DNA from: Meconema thalassinum
Lineage: Eukaryota > Arthropoda > Insecta > Orthoptera > Tettigoniidae
Assembly (NCBI GenBank): GCA_946902985.2
Contig: OX336397.1
Span: 187,120,813 to 187,184,812, forward strand
Direction: 5' to 3'
Length of the DNA stretch: 64,000 nt
Shown one piece after another: positions 41,496-54,740 of the stretch. A program made the translations under genes and the position numbers. Within the stretch, counting starts at the first letter, position 1. Each line of letters opens with the position of its first letter. The notes under the pieces were generated by a model. That model was not told the origin of the DNA. It saw only the letters and a list, made by a program, of their open reading frames with translations, and did not search any database.

Positions 41496-43072
41496 TAGGG
41501 ATGTAGCGGGAGAAAGTTCGCGCCAGATAGCGCTCGTGTAGTACTGGGTAAGCGCAAGGCGATCGTCTTATGTTTCTCCCAGTCAGCTGCGAGGGATGTA
41601 TAAATTGTGACCGAGTTTTCTAAGCTAAAGTAAATTATATCTTCTTTAATTTTACTCCAAGACTATATTAATTAATTCTATAGGTATATCTTCTAATATA
41701 TTATGGACGATTTTCAGCGTTTAAGCGTTAAACAGCTGCAAAATAGCTACGGACTAGAGATACTAAAACTAGCGGGAGGAAGGAAGATTTAATGGCCTAC
41801 AGCGGTAATAACAAAATTCTAACACGCTTTATTATTTAAATAACGAATATGATTCAGCATGCATTCTCCTAAAGATTACAATTACTCGAGTATTGTAGGC
41901 CTATATTGATAAATATATCTCCATAAGACTTAAATCATAAACAGAGATTTAAATATTCACTTGCTCCCCCTGCTTACAGACTTCGATTCATGTATTTTTT
42001 TAGGTTGATAGCTTACATGAAACTATCGTGTTTTAAGGTAAACATAATCAAAGAAAGTTGATACCGGTAATGTGTACCTCGAAAATGCATCGCGACGTTT
42101 GGTTCTTATGTAATTTGGTCAATTTCTCAATAAGAATCGTTCCCTTACCCCTGGAAAAGGACTTGGGGGTACAATTTTTTAAAAGTTTGAGACTCCCTGC
42201 TTTAGAGCCACGAGCTGTTTCCATTCATCTGACTATGTCTCAAGAATGTACTGTAGAAGTCAGTCGCTACCACATTCTCCGTCGGGCAGATGGAAGTTGA
42301 CGATTAATTCTGATTTCAAGAAACCAACCATAATACGTTTGTGACTGTTAATGTTGCGACATTTATTCTTGAAGTATTTGACCGAGTATCCTATTGATGT
42401 CTTTGAAAATGGGAGTCAGAAATGTTACTTTCATTTCTTCGTGTATATTGACGATTTCTTCCCGTACTTCAATGGAGATGATTTCTGCAGATTCCGATTT
42501 TGTAGGCTTATTGTGATAATCCGGCAATTTTCTTGTGTATGGCCTCTTCCTAAATAGTTCTTTTTGTTGTGTTCGTGGTCCACGGAAAAAGCGATGGAAG
42601 AGCGCCCGGTTTTTATCTTGCTCTCTCACCTTCAGATACAAACGCATAAATTCAGTGGTTGTTATCGAAATGTCTAATCAGTTTATAGGTACAAAACAGG
42701 AATTATTTCGCTTTGTAAGTCACACTAATCCAACACAGTTTTCGTGAAGTCATCGGGTTGTAAATGATGGAAACACACTTTAATATATTCGGTCAGATTT
42801 TTCTCACCGAAATTTTTCCTTCTGATAACATGTGACCATTTCTACCTCATTTCTTTATTTTGTTGAAATTGGTGAAACGAAAACGGGCTTCCCTGATTTT
42901 TTGCAAAGAGGAACACTGCAATAGCTCGGCATAGTCACGAAAATAACAATTTAAACAACTTAAATTCGTACATATTAGCGGCATGAGAACACAGGAGACA
43001 AATGTAGAGCGCCGTGCGCTTACCCAGTACAACAGCAGTGCGCTCTGTCGGTGCTAGTTCTATACATCCCTA
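41496..43072. mobile_element. 1,577-bp DNA-transposon-like insertion with imperfect inverted ends
   Basis: Interrupts the satellite between GTGAA and TTAAACTC. The left end starts TAGGGATGTA and the right end is its inverse TACATCCCTA. About 45-70 bp in, both ends share GTACTGGGTAAGCGCA and then a diverged stretch, giving an imperfect ~90-bp inverted repeat. AGGGATGTATA recurs near 41592. TAGGG ends fit the YARNG pattern of hAT elements, but no 8-bp target duplication is visible; at best there is a 2-bp AT. ORFs inside (up to 94 codons) match nothing I recognise, so it looks non-autonomous. Confidence 0.7.
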
Positions 43073-46000
43073 TTAAACTCAACATTTCATATAGGTTTGT
43101 GCCGTGTCTTCTGAGGGGTTTCGCCTAGGACATCAAGCTGGCTCATCGGCGGGCTCTTGGTGTCCCCGTGTGGCCCCCCACAGGAGTGACGAACTGCGCG
43201 CCACCTCCCTTTAATTTAGGTGCATCTGCACCACTTGACTGCGAGAGCTAAAAGCTCAAGCAGCCTTAACCTCCCTATGAAGGCTTCCAAAAATATGGTA
43301 TATAGGCTTTCCCGGGCGGTGAATTAAAACTCGGCAATTCTTCTAGGTTTGTGCCGTGTCTTGTGTGGGGTTTCGCCTAGGACACCACGCTGGCTCATCG
43401 GCGGGCTCTTGGTGTCCCCTCCCGGACCCCCACAGGAGTGACGAACTGCGTGCCACCTGAATTTATATTAGGTGCAACTGCACCACTTGACTGCGAGAAC
43501 TAAAACTCAAGCAGCCTTAAAATCCCTATGAAGGCTTCCAAAAAGATGGTATATTGGCTTTCACGGCCGGTGAATTAAAACTCAGCAATTCTTCTAGGTT
43601 TGTGCCGTGTCTTGTGTGGGGTATCGCCTAGGACACCACGCTGGCTCATCGGCGGGCTCTTTGTGTCCCCGCCCGGACCCCCACAGGAGTGACGAACTGC
43701 GCGCCACCTCCCTTTATATTAGGTGCAACTGCACCACTTGACTGCGAGAACTAAAACTCAAGCAGCCTTAACCTCCCTATGAAGGCTTCCAAAAAGTTGG
43801 TATATTGGCTTTCATGGCAGGAGAATTAAAACTCAACAATTCTTCTAGGCTTGTGCCGTGTCTTGTGTGGGGTTTCGCCTAGGACACCAAGCAGGCTCAT
43901 CGGCGAGCTCTTGGTGTCCCCGCCCGGAACCCCACAGAAGTGACGAACTACGCGCCACCTCCCTTTATATTAGGTGCAACTGCACCACATGACTGCGAGA
44001 ACTAAAATCTCAAGCAGCCTTAACCTCCCTTTGAAGGCTTCCAAAAAGATGGTATATTGGCTTTCACGGCCGGTGAATTAAAACTCAGTAATTCTTCTAG
44101 GTTTGTGCCGTGTCTTGTGTGGGGTTTCGCCTACGACACCAAGCTGGTTCATCGGCGGGCTCTTGGTGTCCCCGCCCGGACCCCCACAGGAGTGACGAAC
44201 TGCGCGCAACCTCCCTTTATATTAGGTGCAACTGCACCATTTGACTGCGAGAACTAAAATCTCAGGCAGCCTTAACCTCCCTATGAAGGCTTCCAAAAAG
44301 ATGGTATATTGGTTTTCACGCCCAGTGAATTAAAACTCAGCAACTCTTCTAGGTTTGTGCCGTGTCATGTGTGAGTTTTGGCCTAGGACACCAAGCTGGC
44401 TCATCGGCGGGCTCTTGGTGTCCCCGCCCGGACCCCCACAGGAGTGAAGAACTGCGTGCCACCTCCCTTAATATTAGGTGCATCTGCACCACTTGACTGC
44501 GAGAACTAAAAGCTCAACCAGCCTTAACCTCCCTACGAAGGCTTCCAAAAATATGGTGTATTGGCTTTCCGGCTCGGTGAATTAAAACTCCGCAATTCTT
44601 CTAGGTTTGTGCTGTGTCTTGTATGGGGTTTCGCCTAGACACCACGCTGGCTCATCGGCGGGCTCTTGGTGTCCCCACCCGGACCCCCACAGGAGTGTCG
44701 AACTGCGTGCCACCTCCCTTTATATTAGGTGCAACTGCACCACTTTGACAGCGAGAACAAAAACTCAAGCAGCCTTAAACTCCCTATGAAGGCTTCCAAA
44801 AAGATGGTATATTGGCTTTCACGGCCGGTGAATTAAAACTCAGCAATTCTTCTAAGTTTGTGCCGTGTCTTGTGTGGGGTTTCGCCTAGGACACCATGCT
44901 GGCTCATCGGCCGGCTCTTGGTGTCCCCGCCCGGACCCCCACAGGAGTGACGAAATGCGCGCCACCTCCCTTTATTTTAGGTGCAACTGCACCATTTGAC
45001 TGCGAGAACTAAAAGCTCAAGCAGCCTTAAATTCCGTATGAAGGCTTCCAAAAAGATGGTATATTGGCTTTCACGGCCCGTGAATTAAAACTCAACAATT
45101 CTTCTAGGTTTGTGCCGTGACTTGTGTGGGGTTTCGCCTAGGACACCCAAATGGCTCATCGGCGGGCTCTTGGTGTCCCCGCCCGGACCCCCACTGGAGA
45201 GACGAACTGCGCGCCACCTCCCTTTATATTAGTTGCTACTGCACCACTTGACTGCGAGAACTAAAAGCTCAACCAGCCTTAACCTCCCTATGAAGGCTTC
45301 CAAAAAAGATATATTGGCTTTCACGGTCGCTGAATTAAAACTCAGCAATTCTTCTAGGTTTGTACCGTGTCTTGTGTGGGGTTTTTTCCTAGGACACCAA
45401 GCTGGCTCATCGGCGTGCTCTTAGTGTTCCCGCACAGACCCCCACAGGAGTGACGATCTGCGCTCCACCTCCCTTTATATTAGGTGCATCTGCACCACTT
45501 GACTGAGAGATCTAAAAGCTCAAGCAGCCTTAACCTCCCTATGAAGGCTTCCAAAAATATGGTATACTGGCTTTCCCGGCCGGTGTATTAAAACTCGGCG
45601 ATTCTTCTAGGTTTGTGCCGTGTCTTGTGTGGGGATTCGCCTAGGACACCACGCTGGCTCATCGGCGGGCTCTTGGTGTCCCCACCCGGACCCCCACAGG
45701 AGTGACGAACTGCGTGCCACCTCAATTTATATTAGGTGCAACTGCACCACTTGACTGCGAGATCTAAAAGCTCAAGCAGCCTTAACCTCCCTATGAAGGC
45801 TTCCAAAAATATGGTATACTGGCTTTCCCGGCCGGTGTATTAAAACTCGGCGATTCTTCTAGGTTTGTGCCGTGTCTTGTGTGGGGATTCGCCTAGGACA
45901 CCACGCTGGCTCATCGGCGGGCTCTTGGTGTCCCCACCCGGACCCCCACAGGAGTGACGAACTGCGTGCCACCTCAATTTATATTAGGTGCAACTGCACC

Positions 46001-49000
46001 ACTTGACTGCGAGAACTAAAAGCTCAAGCAGCCTTAACCTCCCTATGAAGGCTTCCAAAAAGATGGTATATTGGTTTTCCCGGCCGGTGAATTAAAACTC
46101 GGCAATTCTTCTAGGTTTGTGCCGTGTCTTGTGTGGGGTTTCGCCTAGGACACCACGCTGGCTCATCGGCGGGCTCTTGGTGTCCCCACCCGGACCCCCA
46201 CAGGAGTGACGAACTGCGTGTCACCTCAATTTATATTAGGTGCAACTGCACCACTTGACTGCGAGAACTAAAATCTCAAGCAGCCTTAACCTCCCCATGA
46301 AGGCTTCCAAAGAGATGGTATATTGGCTTTCACGGCCGGTGAATTAAAACTCAGCAATTCTTCTAGGTTTGTGCCGTGTCTTGTGTGGGGTTTCGCCTAG
46401 GACACCACGTTGGCTCATCGGCGGGCTCTTGGTGTCCCCGCCCGGACCCCCACAGGAGTGACAAACTGCGCGCCACCTCCCTTTATATTAGGTGCAACTG
46501 CACCACTTGACTGAGAGAACTAAAAGCTCAAGCAGCCTTAACCTCCCTATGAAGGCTTCCAAAAAGTTGGTATATTGGCTTTCATGGCCGGTGAATTAAA
46601 ACTCAAAAATACTTCTAGGTTTGTGCCGTGTCTTGTGTGGGGTTTCGCCTAGGACACCAAGCAGGCTCATCGGCGAGCTCTTGGTGTCCCCACCCGAACC
46701 CCCACTGGAGTGACGAACTGCGCGCCACCTGTCTTTATATTAGGTGCAACTGCACCACGTGACTGCGAGAATTAAATGCTCAAGCAGTCTTTACCTCCCT
46801 ATGAAGGCTTCCAAAAAGTTGGTATATTGGCTTTCATGGCCAGTGAATTAAAACTCAACAATTCTTATAGGTTTGTGCCGTGTCTTCTGTGGGGTTTCGC
46901 CTAGGACTTCCTGCTGGCTCATCGGCGGGCTCTTGGTGTCCCCGCGCGGCCCCCCACAGGAGGGACGAACTGCGCGCCACCTCCCTTTATATTAGGTGCA
47001 ACTGCACCACTTTACTGCGAGATCTGAAAGCTCAAGCACCCTTAACCTCCCTATGAAGGCTTCCAAAAAGATGGTATATTGGCTTTCACGGCCTGTGAAT
47101 TAAAACTCAGCAATTCTTCTAGAATTGTGCCGTGACTTGTGTGGGGTTTCGCCTAGGACATCAAGCTGGCTCATCGGCGGGCTCTTGGTGTCACCTCCCG
47201 GTCCCCCACAGGAGTGACGAACTGCGCGCCACCTCCCTTTATATTAGGTGCAACTGCACCACTTGACTGCGAGATCTAAAAGCTCAAGCAGCCTTTACCT
47301 CCCTAAGATGTCTTCCAAAAAGTTGGTATATTGGCTTTCATGGCCGGTGAATTAAAACTCAGCAATTCTTCAAAGTGTTTGCCGTGTCTTGTGTGGGATT
47401 TCGCCTAGGACACCACGCTGGCTCATCGGCGGGCTCTTGGTGTCCCCGCCCGGACCCCCCCCCCCCCCAGGAGTGACGAACTGCGTGCCACCTCCCTTTA
47501 TATTAGATGCAACTGCACCATTTGACTGCGAGAACTCAAGCAGTCTTAAACTCCCTATGAAGGCTTCCAAAAGATGGTATATTTGCTTTCACGGCCCGTG
47601 AATTAAAACTCAGCAATTCTTCTAGGTGTTTGCCGTGTCTTGTGAGGGATTTCGCCAAGGACACCTCGCTGGCTCATCGGCGGGCTCTTGGTGTCCCCGT
47701 CCGGACCCACACAGGAGTGACGAACTGCGTGCCACCTCCCTTTATATTAGGTGCAACTGCACCATTTGACTGCGAGAACTAAAAGCTCAAGCAGCCTTAA
47801 ACTCCCTATGAAGGCTTCCAAAAAGATGGTATATTGGCTTTCACGGCCGTGAATTAAAACTCAGCAATTCTTCTAGTTTTGTGCCGTGTCTTGTGTGGGG
47901 TTTCGCCTAGGACACCAAGCTGGCTCATCGGCGGGCTCTTGGTGTCCCCGGCCGGACCCCCACAGGAGTGACGAACTGTGCGCCACCTCCCTTTATATTA
48001 GGTGTAACTGTACCACTTGACTGCGAGAACTAAAAGCTCAAGCAGCCTTAACCTCCCTATGAAGGCTTCCAAAAATATGGTATATTGGCTTTCCCGGCCG
48101 GTGAATTAAAACTCGGCAATTCGCCTAGGTTTGTGCCGTGTCTTGTGTGGGGTTTCGCCTAGGACACCACGCTGGCTCATCGGCGGGCTCTTGGTGTCCC
48201 CACCCGGACCCCAACAGGAGTGACGAACTGCGTGCCACCTCAATTTATATTAGTTGCCACTGAACCACTTGACTGCGAGAACTAAAACTCAAGCAGCCTT
48301 AAAATCCCTATGAAGGCTTCCAAAAGATGGTATATTGGCTTTCACGGCCGGTGAATTAAAACTCAGCAATTCTTCTAGGTTTGTGCCGTGTCTTGTGTGG
48401 GGAATCGCCTAGGACACCACGCTGGCTCATCGGCGGGCTCTTGGTGTCCCCGCCCGGTCCCCCACAGGAGTGACGAACTGCTCGCCACCTCCCTTTATAT
48501 TAGGTGCAACTGCACCACTTGACTGCGAGAACTAAAAGCTCAAGCAACCTTAACCTCCCTATGAAGGCTTCCAAAAAGTTGGTATATTGGCTTTCATGGC
48601 CGGTGAATTAAAACTCAACAATTCTTCTAGGTTTGTGCCGTGTCTTGTGTGGGGTTTCGCCTAGGACACCAAGCAGGCTCATCGGCGAGCTCTTGGTGTC
48701 CCTGCCCGGACCCCCACAGAAGTGATGAACTGCGCGCCACCTCCCTTTATATTAGGTGCAACTGCACCACTTGACTGCGAGAACTAAAATCTGAAGCAGC
48801 CTTAACCTCCCTATGAAGGCTTCCAAAGTGATGATATATTGACTTTCACGGCCGGTGAATTAAAACTCAGCAATTCTTCTAGGATTGTGCCTTGTCTTGT
48901 GTGGGGTTTTGCCTAGGACATCAAGCTGGCTCATTGGCGGGCTCTTGGTGTCCCCACCCGAACCCCCACAGGAGTGACGAACTGCGCGCCACCTCTCTTT

Positions 49001-49411
49001 ATATTAGGTGCAACTGCACCACTTGACTGCGAGAACTAAAAGCTCAAGCAGCCTTAACCTCCCTATGAAGAATTCCATAAAGATGGTATATTGGCTTTCA
49101 CGGCCTGTGGATAAAAACTCAGCAATTCTTCTAGGATTGTGCCGTGTCTTGTTTGGAGTTTCGCCTAGGACTTTTAGCTGGCTCATCGGCTGGCTCTTGG
49201 TGTCCCCGCCCGGACCCCCACAGGAGTGACAAACTGCGCGCCACCTCCCTTTATATTAGGTGCAACTGCACCACTTGACTGCGATATCTGAAAGCTCAAG
49301 CAGCCTTAACCTCCCTATGAAGGCTTCCAAAAAGATGGTATATTGGTTTTCACGGCCGGTGAATTAAAACTCAGCAATTCTTCTAGGTTTGTGCCGTGTT
49401 TGTGTGGGGTT
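43073..49411. repeat. ~252-bp satellite array, right block
   Basis: About 25 further monomers ending abruptly near 49411, inside a monomer (TTTGTGTGGGGTT), where a Penelope-like sequence begins. Two nearly identical neighbouring monomers around 45485-45990 and a 14-C run at 47455-47468 are local slippage and unequal-exchange products. Confidence 0.96.
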
Positions 49412-50566
49412 GTTTAATTCAGCTAAGTGTATCTCAATTGCTCCCTGAATGTCAAGAGTTGTGCCTTTCGGTTTGCGATGAATTATTTTTAGGTCTGTTT
49501 CAATATCAGTGAAAATGTGTCCCGCGTCACACATGTGGCTGTTTGCGGCCACGTGCGTCTCGTGTTTTACCGCATTTCTTTGTTCATTGTATCTTCTCCC
49601 ACTCTGCCGATGTAATTTTCTTGACACCCTGTGTCTTGGCACGTAATGGAATATTACCCCTGATTTTGAATATGGTCCGGTTTATTTAGATTACTGCTGT
49701 TCAGATGCATTTTGGTTGTGTTATTTGTTGTAAATGTTATTTTAATGCCTTGTTTTTGAACAGATTGGTAATTTTATATGTATTCGCGGTCACGTCATTG
49801 AAATGCGCGAATTATTGCTCATTATTGTCCGTCATTTGAGTCGTTTTATTTTTATAACTGGCAACAATTTGATCTATTTTGCTGGGCGGAAAATTGTTTT
49901 CTTTATCTAACTGCTTGATTATTCGGATCTCCTTACAGTCGTTGTCTTTTGATATGGGTATGTTTAAAACACTGTGCACCAATGAATTGAAACCCGAAAA
50001 TTTGGATTGAATGGAATGATTGCAATTGGAATGATTGCCAATAGCATGCGATGTTTGTGTCAGTTTTTGGAATACGAAGTATGAATGGTCATTATCTTTC
50101 CGTTCGATCGTTATGTCGAGATAATCTATTTTCCGATCGCTTTCAGATTCCTTAGTGAATTTATTAGAGTGAAGTCAGCTATTATCGGCTTGGAGTATTG
50201 TTTCTTCGTTTGTTAATTCAGTTTCGTAGATGCAAATTACGTCATCCACGTATATTTTCCTTTGAACTATTCCCTTTGTCGAGAACTTTTCTAGAAACGC
50301 ATTTTCCAGTGAGTTAATGAAGATGTCGGCAAATAGCCCACTTAGCGGTGACCCCGTGGCTAGGCCCTCTGTTAGTGTATATATTTTATTGTCAAATTGA
50401 AATACGATTGGGCTGAGTACGACCCTGAGGAATTTGACGATCTCTTCGGTTTCTTTACCAAGTTGTTTGTCTTGAAATTATTTTCGATAATACTGATTGC
50501 TTCGTAAATTGGTTTATTGGTGTACATGTTAGTTATATCGAAGGATACTAGCCGCAAGCCGTCCTT
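49410..50566 (-). pseudogene. Penelope-like element remnant: RT and GIY-YIG endonuclease
   Basis: Read on the minus strand, 50566 to 49410. RT motif A is LVSFDITNMYTNKPIYEA (near 50545); after a frameshift near 50460 comes GLATGSPLSGLFADIFINSL and the catalytic motif IYVDDV (YVDD at 50252-50241). Further on are blocks typical of the linker of Penelope proteins (e.g. KIDYLDITIERK), then the GIY-YIG endonuclease with YIG near 49605 in one frame and HETHVAANSHMCDAGHIF, IIHRKPKGTTLDI in another. The combination of RT and C-terminal GIY-YIG is diagnostic of Penelope-like elements. Several frameshifts and stops make it inactive; the 5' part is missing. Confidence 0.85.
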
Positions 50567-50619
50567 GAGAGGACTACCAAAAATACACAGAAAGAAGTAC
50601 CCAATATGACCAATAGTTC

Positions 50620-50795
50620 ATTGCATGAACGCGCCAAGCTACAAAATCAGTTAGGAATAACTTAAAATTATAAAACTGCCTTTCCTATGACAAAAACGAT
50701 TCAATAAAGAACACAACGAAACTAGTAACCGCATTAAATATGTTGCAAATGAACCTTAGCTTGCGGCTAGTATCCTTCGATAAATCTAATATGAA
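50620..50795 (+). pseudogene. Second Penelope-like fragment in opposite orientation
   Basis: The plus strand encodes NAPSYKI near 50632 and NTTKLVTALNMLQMNLS followed by LRLVSFD near 50765, the region just upstream of and including RT motif A. CTTGCGGCTAGTATCCTTCG occurs here on the plus strand and at about 50540-50560 on the minus strand, so the two fragments form a head-to-head pair. Inverted partial copies are a known feature of Penelope insertions. Broken by frameshifts. Confidence 0.65.
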
Positions 50796-52055
50796 AGATG
50801 GCAGCGTCAAGCCTTGCCCCAAGTAAGTGAAAACTATTTCATACACGCCTGGACACCCCTTTGTCGCCAACCGACATTTCACTCGTCGAAGACTCCATGC
50901 TGAGGGAATATTAGAAACATGTAGGGGAATTCTTGTGTGAGGATTCAGGTATAGACCTCATGGCAACTCTGTCGTGTGAGCCAGGTGTCATATCACCTTT
51001 CTGCCCTTGGGGAGAAACATGTTGTTACCATCTTGTGTCGACAGATACCCGCTCGCGGCTACTCTTACTGTACGCTCCTTACCCACATTGGAAGGTAGTT
51101 GAAAGTATGTATTTGAACGTAGAGTATAACCCGATTCTTACGAGGAATTGTGCTGTGTTTTGGATTTGAAGAATTTGAGGAATGTTTTGTTGATTTATGT
51201 AATCTGATGCATTTGGAGCATCTTAGTATTTTTGGAAGACTTTTCTGGAATCTTGGTATATTTGTAAGGATTTTTGGGGAATCTGGTGACTTTGGTGTAA
51301 ACCTGAGCTATGTGGATGATTTGAGGATGTTCTTATGCATTGTAGGATATTTTGGAGAATCTTAGTAAATTTCGAAGGATGTTAGGGGAATATTGGATCA
51401 ATTGGAAGGATTTTGATGGAATCTGGTTAATTTGATTTGTTCTACGGAATTTTTGTGATTTTTGGGAATATGGTGATATTTTATGATTTTGATTGGTCAG
51501 AGGACACTCGTATGGCATCAGGGTTGGAAGAGAATATGAGATGAGCAATGGAGATCGACAGAGAGGGGCCTGGCATAAGTAAGTGTAAGCAAAGCTGATC
51601 TTTGAGGAAAATCTGTCAAATTTTGGTAAAATCTGTTTGGAATTTGGGGGAATTCTGAAGGTGATGGTAGAGGGGATTGGGGGATAGAGTGTGATGGAAG
51701 GGGTCAGAGGTATCGTGTTGGTGGTACCGTCATCTTGGATGGGTCGCGAGTTCACCCTGACATCCTGGCCGGTGTTGCAAAAACTGGGATCGACCGCTCG
51801 GGCATCCTGTCTAGTGAACACCCATAAATAAAGGAAATAAATAATTTTATTAATCAATGTATGTTCAATAAATAGAGTTTAAATATTACCTAAATAAATA
51901 TTAAATAATAGTAACAATAATACAATTAAATATTAATAAATTAAAATAATAAATAATCGATAACCTAATCAATGAATAATATTAAATAAATAAATAAATA
52001 AATAAATAGAAGTTAAATAATAATAATTAAGAAGTATTTCATTTATGCACGTTAC
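50796..52055. other. Intergenic low-complexity sequence
   Basis: No gene seen. 51150-51700 is a degenerate G/T-rich tandem of ~40-bp units around TTTTGGGGAATCTGG; the long minus-strand ORF across it (51333-51857) is compositional. 51840-52030 is AT-rich with a TAAATAAATAAATAAATAAA microsatellite near 51987. Confidence 0.6.
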
Positions 52056-54740
52056 ATGGATGACCACAACCCTGCGACGTCTCGTAACAGGTTTTGTAGG
52101 TTCAAACAACTCACTGACATCGTCTCTCATCATGAAATCCTAACCACGGCGATACATGAAGCACGATTTACTGATTATCAGGCCTTCGAATTACAAGGTT
52201 ATAGGATCGTCGAAATTGAAACAGGGAAACGTGTGATGAAAAATGTTCCATTTCTCGGCACAGGAAAGATTTTAGACTCGGTCATAGAATTCAGCTATCC
52301 AAATAGCTGAGTCTCAATGCTTAGTTTCCGAATTATGAACAAAGTATATACGATTGTGAACGTACATGCACCAATCAATCAAGCGAAAAAGAAAGACCCT
52401 GATGGAACAGATACATTTTGGGAAGAACTTGAAGATCTCATCTCAAGAATCCCTGACAAACACACAATAATTTTGCTTGGATGCTTCAATGACCTACTTG
52501 GCAAAGAAAGAGAATACCAGAATATCATTTGAGAGTATCCAACCCATTGACGAATTAACCGGAATGGAGAAAGACTTATGGAGCTCGGTAAGGCATTCAA
52601 CCTTGTTCTAAAATCAACAGCCTTCAAACACCTACAAATGGCATGGGCATCTCTAAATCCTAATCTGGGTGAGTCTCAAATTGACCATGTTTCCATTACA
52701 CGGAAAGCAACTCGAGAGATTCAAAACATAAAAGTCCTGAGAGGAAACACCCGTGGTGGTCTACTGAATGTGATGCTGTAGTAGCTCAGAGAAACTTGCC
52801 TGGAAAAGATGGAATTCGAAGAAAAATCAAGATAGATGCGAGCACCTAGTGACTGTGATAAAACATGCGGCATATGTTATACGTGGAGTAAAGCGTCCGT
52901 TTGACAAAAGCCAATTGACACAGAAAGAACAGGGTTTCAACAAGAACAAAACCCGAGATTTTTACAAAACCTTCAGACGCAACCTCATCAAATAACCCCC
53001 CAAGTCTACTCTTCAGAGATGACCATGGTAAGCTTGTGTACAACAACAAGGACAACTGCCAAATCTTAGCCAAATACTTGGAATCTCTTCTTAATTGTGA
53101 AGAACCACAATCACAATTCACGATGAAGAACCTACACACTCTAACCCAAACTCCTCTCCACCCACGAATGAGGAAATCAGACAGATCATCCAGTCTCTGA
53201 AGAACAAAAAAGCACATGGTGAGGATACAATAATAGCCGAGCTCTGGAAGTCTACAGGTGACAGAGATTATCCATGACATCTGGAAGACTGAGAAACTCC
53301 CCAGTGGCTGGACATCAGCCCTGATTTATCCCCTTCACAAGAAAGGTGACAAAGAAGATGTAAAAAACTAACGAGGCATTTCACTCCTCTCGATAACATA
53401 TAAAATTCTCCCCAAAGCCCTTCAGACCCGGGTAGAGAAACAACGTTATTTACAATGGGGAGAGTATCAAGGAGGGTTTAGAAAAGGGCACTCGAGTGTT
53501 GACCAGATCATGAAATTTAAATTTCTTCGTACATATCTGACTGTCAGGAACAAGGAGTTTGTGGTGACCTTCATAGACTTCAAGAAGACCTACGATTCAA
53601 TTTATCGACGGCCTAGACAACAAAACAAGGACAATTATCCAACAGACCATAACCAATATGACCTCCGGATTGATAATCAGGGGAGAGATTTCGGACACCT
53701 TCGAAATCACGACAGGTGTTAGACAAGGAAATGAATTATCGCCCTTACTTTTCAACTGCGTATTAGAAAAAGGTTACTCGACAGTGGTGCAAGGAGATGT
53801 GTAATGAAGAGGTCGACCACGAACACAGAATAGTTTATAAGAAAATGTATCTAACAATTGACTGCCTAGCTTTTGCAGGTGATCTAGTTATAATTCCTCA
53901 TTCCAAAGATACTGCTACAAAACATATCATCAAACTTAAAAACCGAGCGGCAAAGCCAGGCCTCCAGATCTCCTTTGAGAAAACAGAATTTATAACTATC
54001 ATCAAGCAGGCTCCCAGAGAGTTATATGTTAAATAACTAATAATCAAGCGGGAAGAAAAAATTAAGTATTTGGGGAATGGATAAAACCAAACAACTCTGA
54101 GAAAGAATCATTTGCATCAAGGATCAACAAGACGGAAACTGTGTACCAGCTAACCAGGGATGTTTAAAATAAACGATCAGTGTCCATCAAGGCCATGATT
54201 GGGCATTATTGTTAAGTTATTCGTCCAGAAGCTTTGTACGCAGCTCAATGCCTTGCAATGAATAAGAAAGGTTTAGTTGAAACGTTCGAGGCCAATGAAC
54301 AAAAAAATCCTTAGGGAGATCCTAGGACCATTCAGAGAAAATGGAGAGTACAGGAGGTGACATAACAATGAATTCGACATACTAGTGGAAAGGATATCGG
54401 ACTTGATGCGATAAAGGAGAATTCGTTTCTATGGCTACATAAGACGCATGAGCTCGCAGTTACTGACCAACTGCATATTTTCCTACGTTGTAGACCATGG
54501 TTCACTGAGATCGAAAACTATCTTATTGAAATAGGGATTTCGCTTGAGGACATTCATGAACGTCTTCCTCTCCAGAAAATAACTTAGTGCACACCAGTGA
54601 TTCCAAGAAAAGCCAAAACTGAGAACAGGCGAGAAGTGGATGGCTGACAGAAAGGAGGCGCAAAGGACAGGGATGAAGTACTACTGGGAAATCATTAGAG
54701 CTCAAAGAAGGAAACAGTTGAAGTTACGTGTTCCATAGCA
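52056..54740 (+). pseudogene. Non-LTR retrotransposon (LINE) with broken APE endonuclease and RT
   Basis: The APE-type endonuclease is seen in pieces: FELQGYRIVEIETGKRV, then YTIVNVHAPINQAKKKD, HTIILLGCFNDLLGKE (the canonical Asp of GDFN replaced by Cys), and NPNLGESQIDHVSI. The RT follows: EEIRQIIQSLKNKKAHGED, IYPLHKKGDKEDVKN, GISLLSITYKIL, GGFRKGHSSVDQI, FIDFKKTYDS, then LAFAGDLVII where the catalytic pair is G-D instead of D-D. The C-terminal end near 54640-54720 reads KWMADRKEAQRTGMKYYWE. At least five frameshifts or stops separate these blocks. Clade not assigned. A dead copy. Confidence 0.85.

Noticed and set aside
42058..42747. ORFs inside the 1.58-kb inverted-end element
   Set aside because: Overlapping on both strands, none above 94 codons, no transposase motif recognised.
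41496..43072. Firm hAT assignment
   Set aside because: The TAGGG end fits, but the required 8-bp target duplication is not seen.
1..49411. CRISPR-like array of repeats
   Set aside because: Whole ~252-bp monomers repeat without unique spacers; it is a satellite in a eukaryote.
51333..51857. 174-codon minus-strand ORF
   Set aside because: Runs through a degenerate low-complexity tandem; composition is Ile/Ser/Pro/Asn-rich with no domain.
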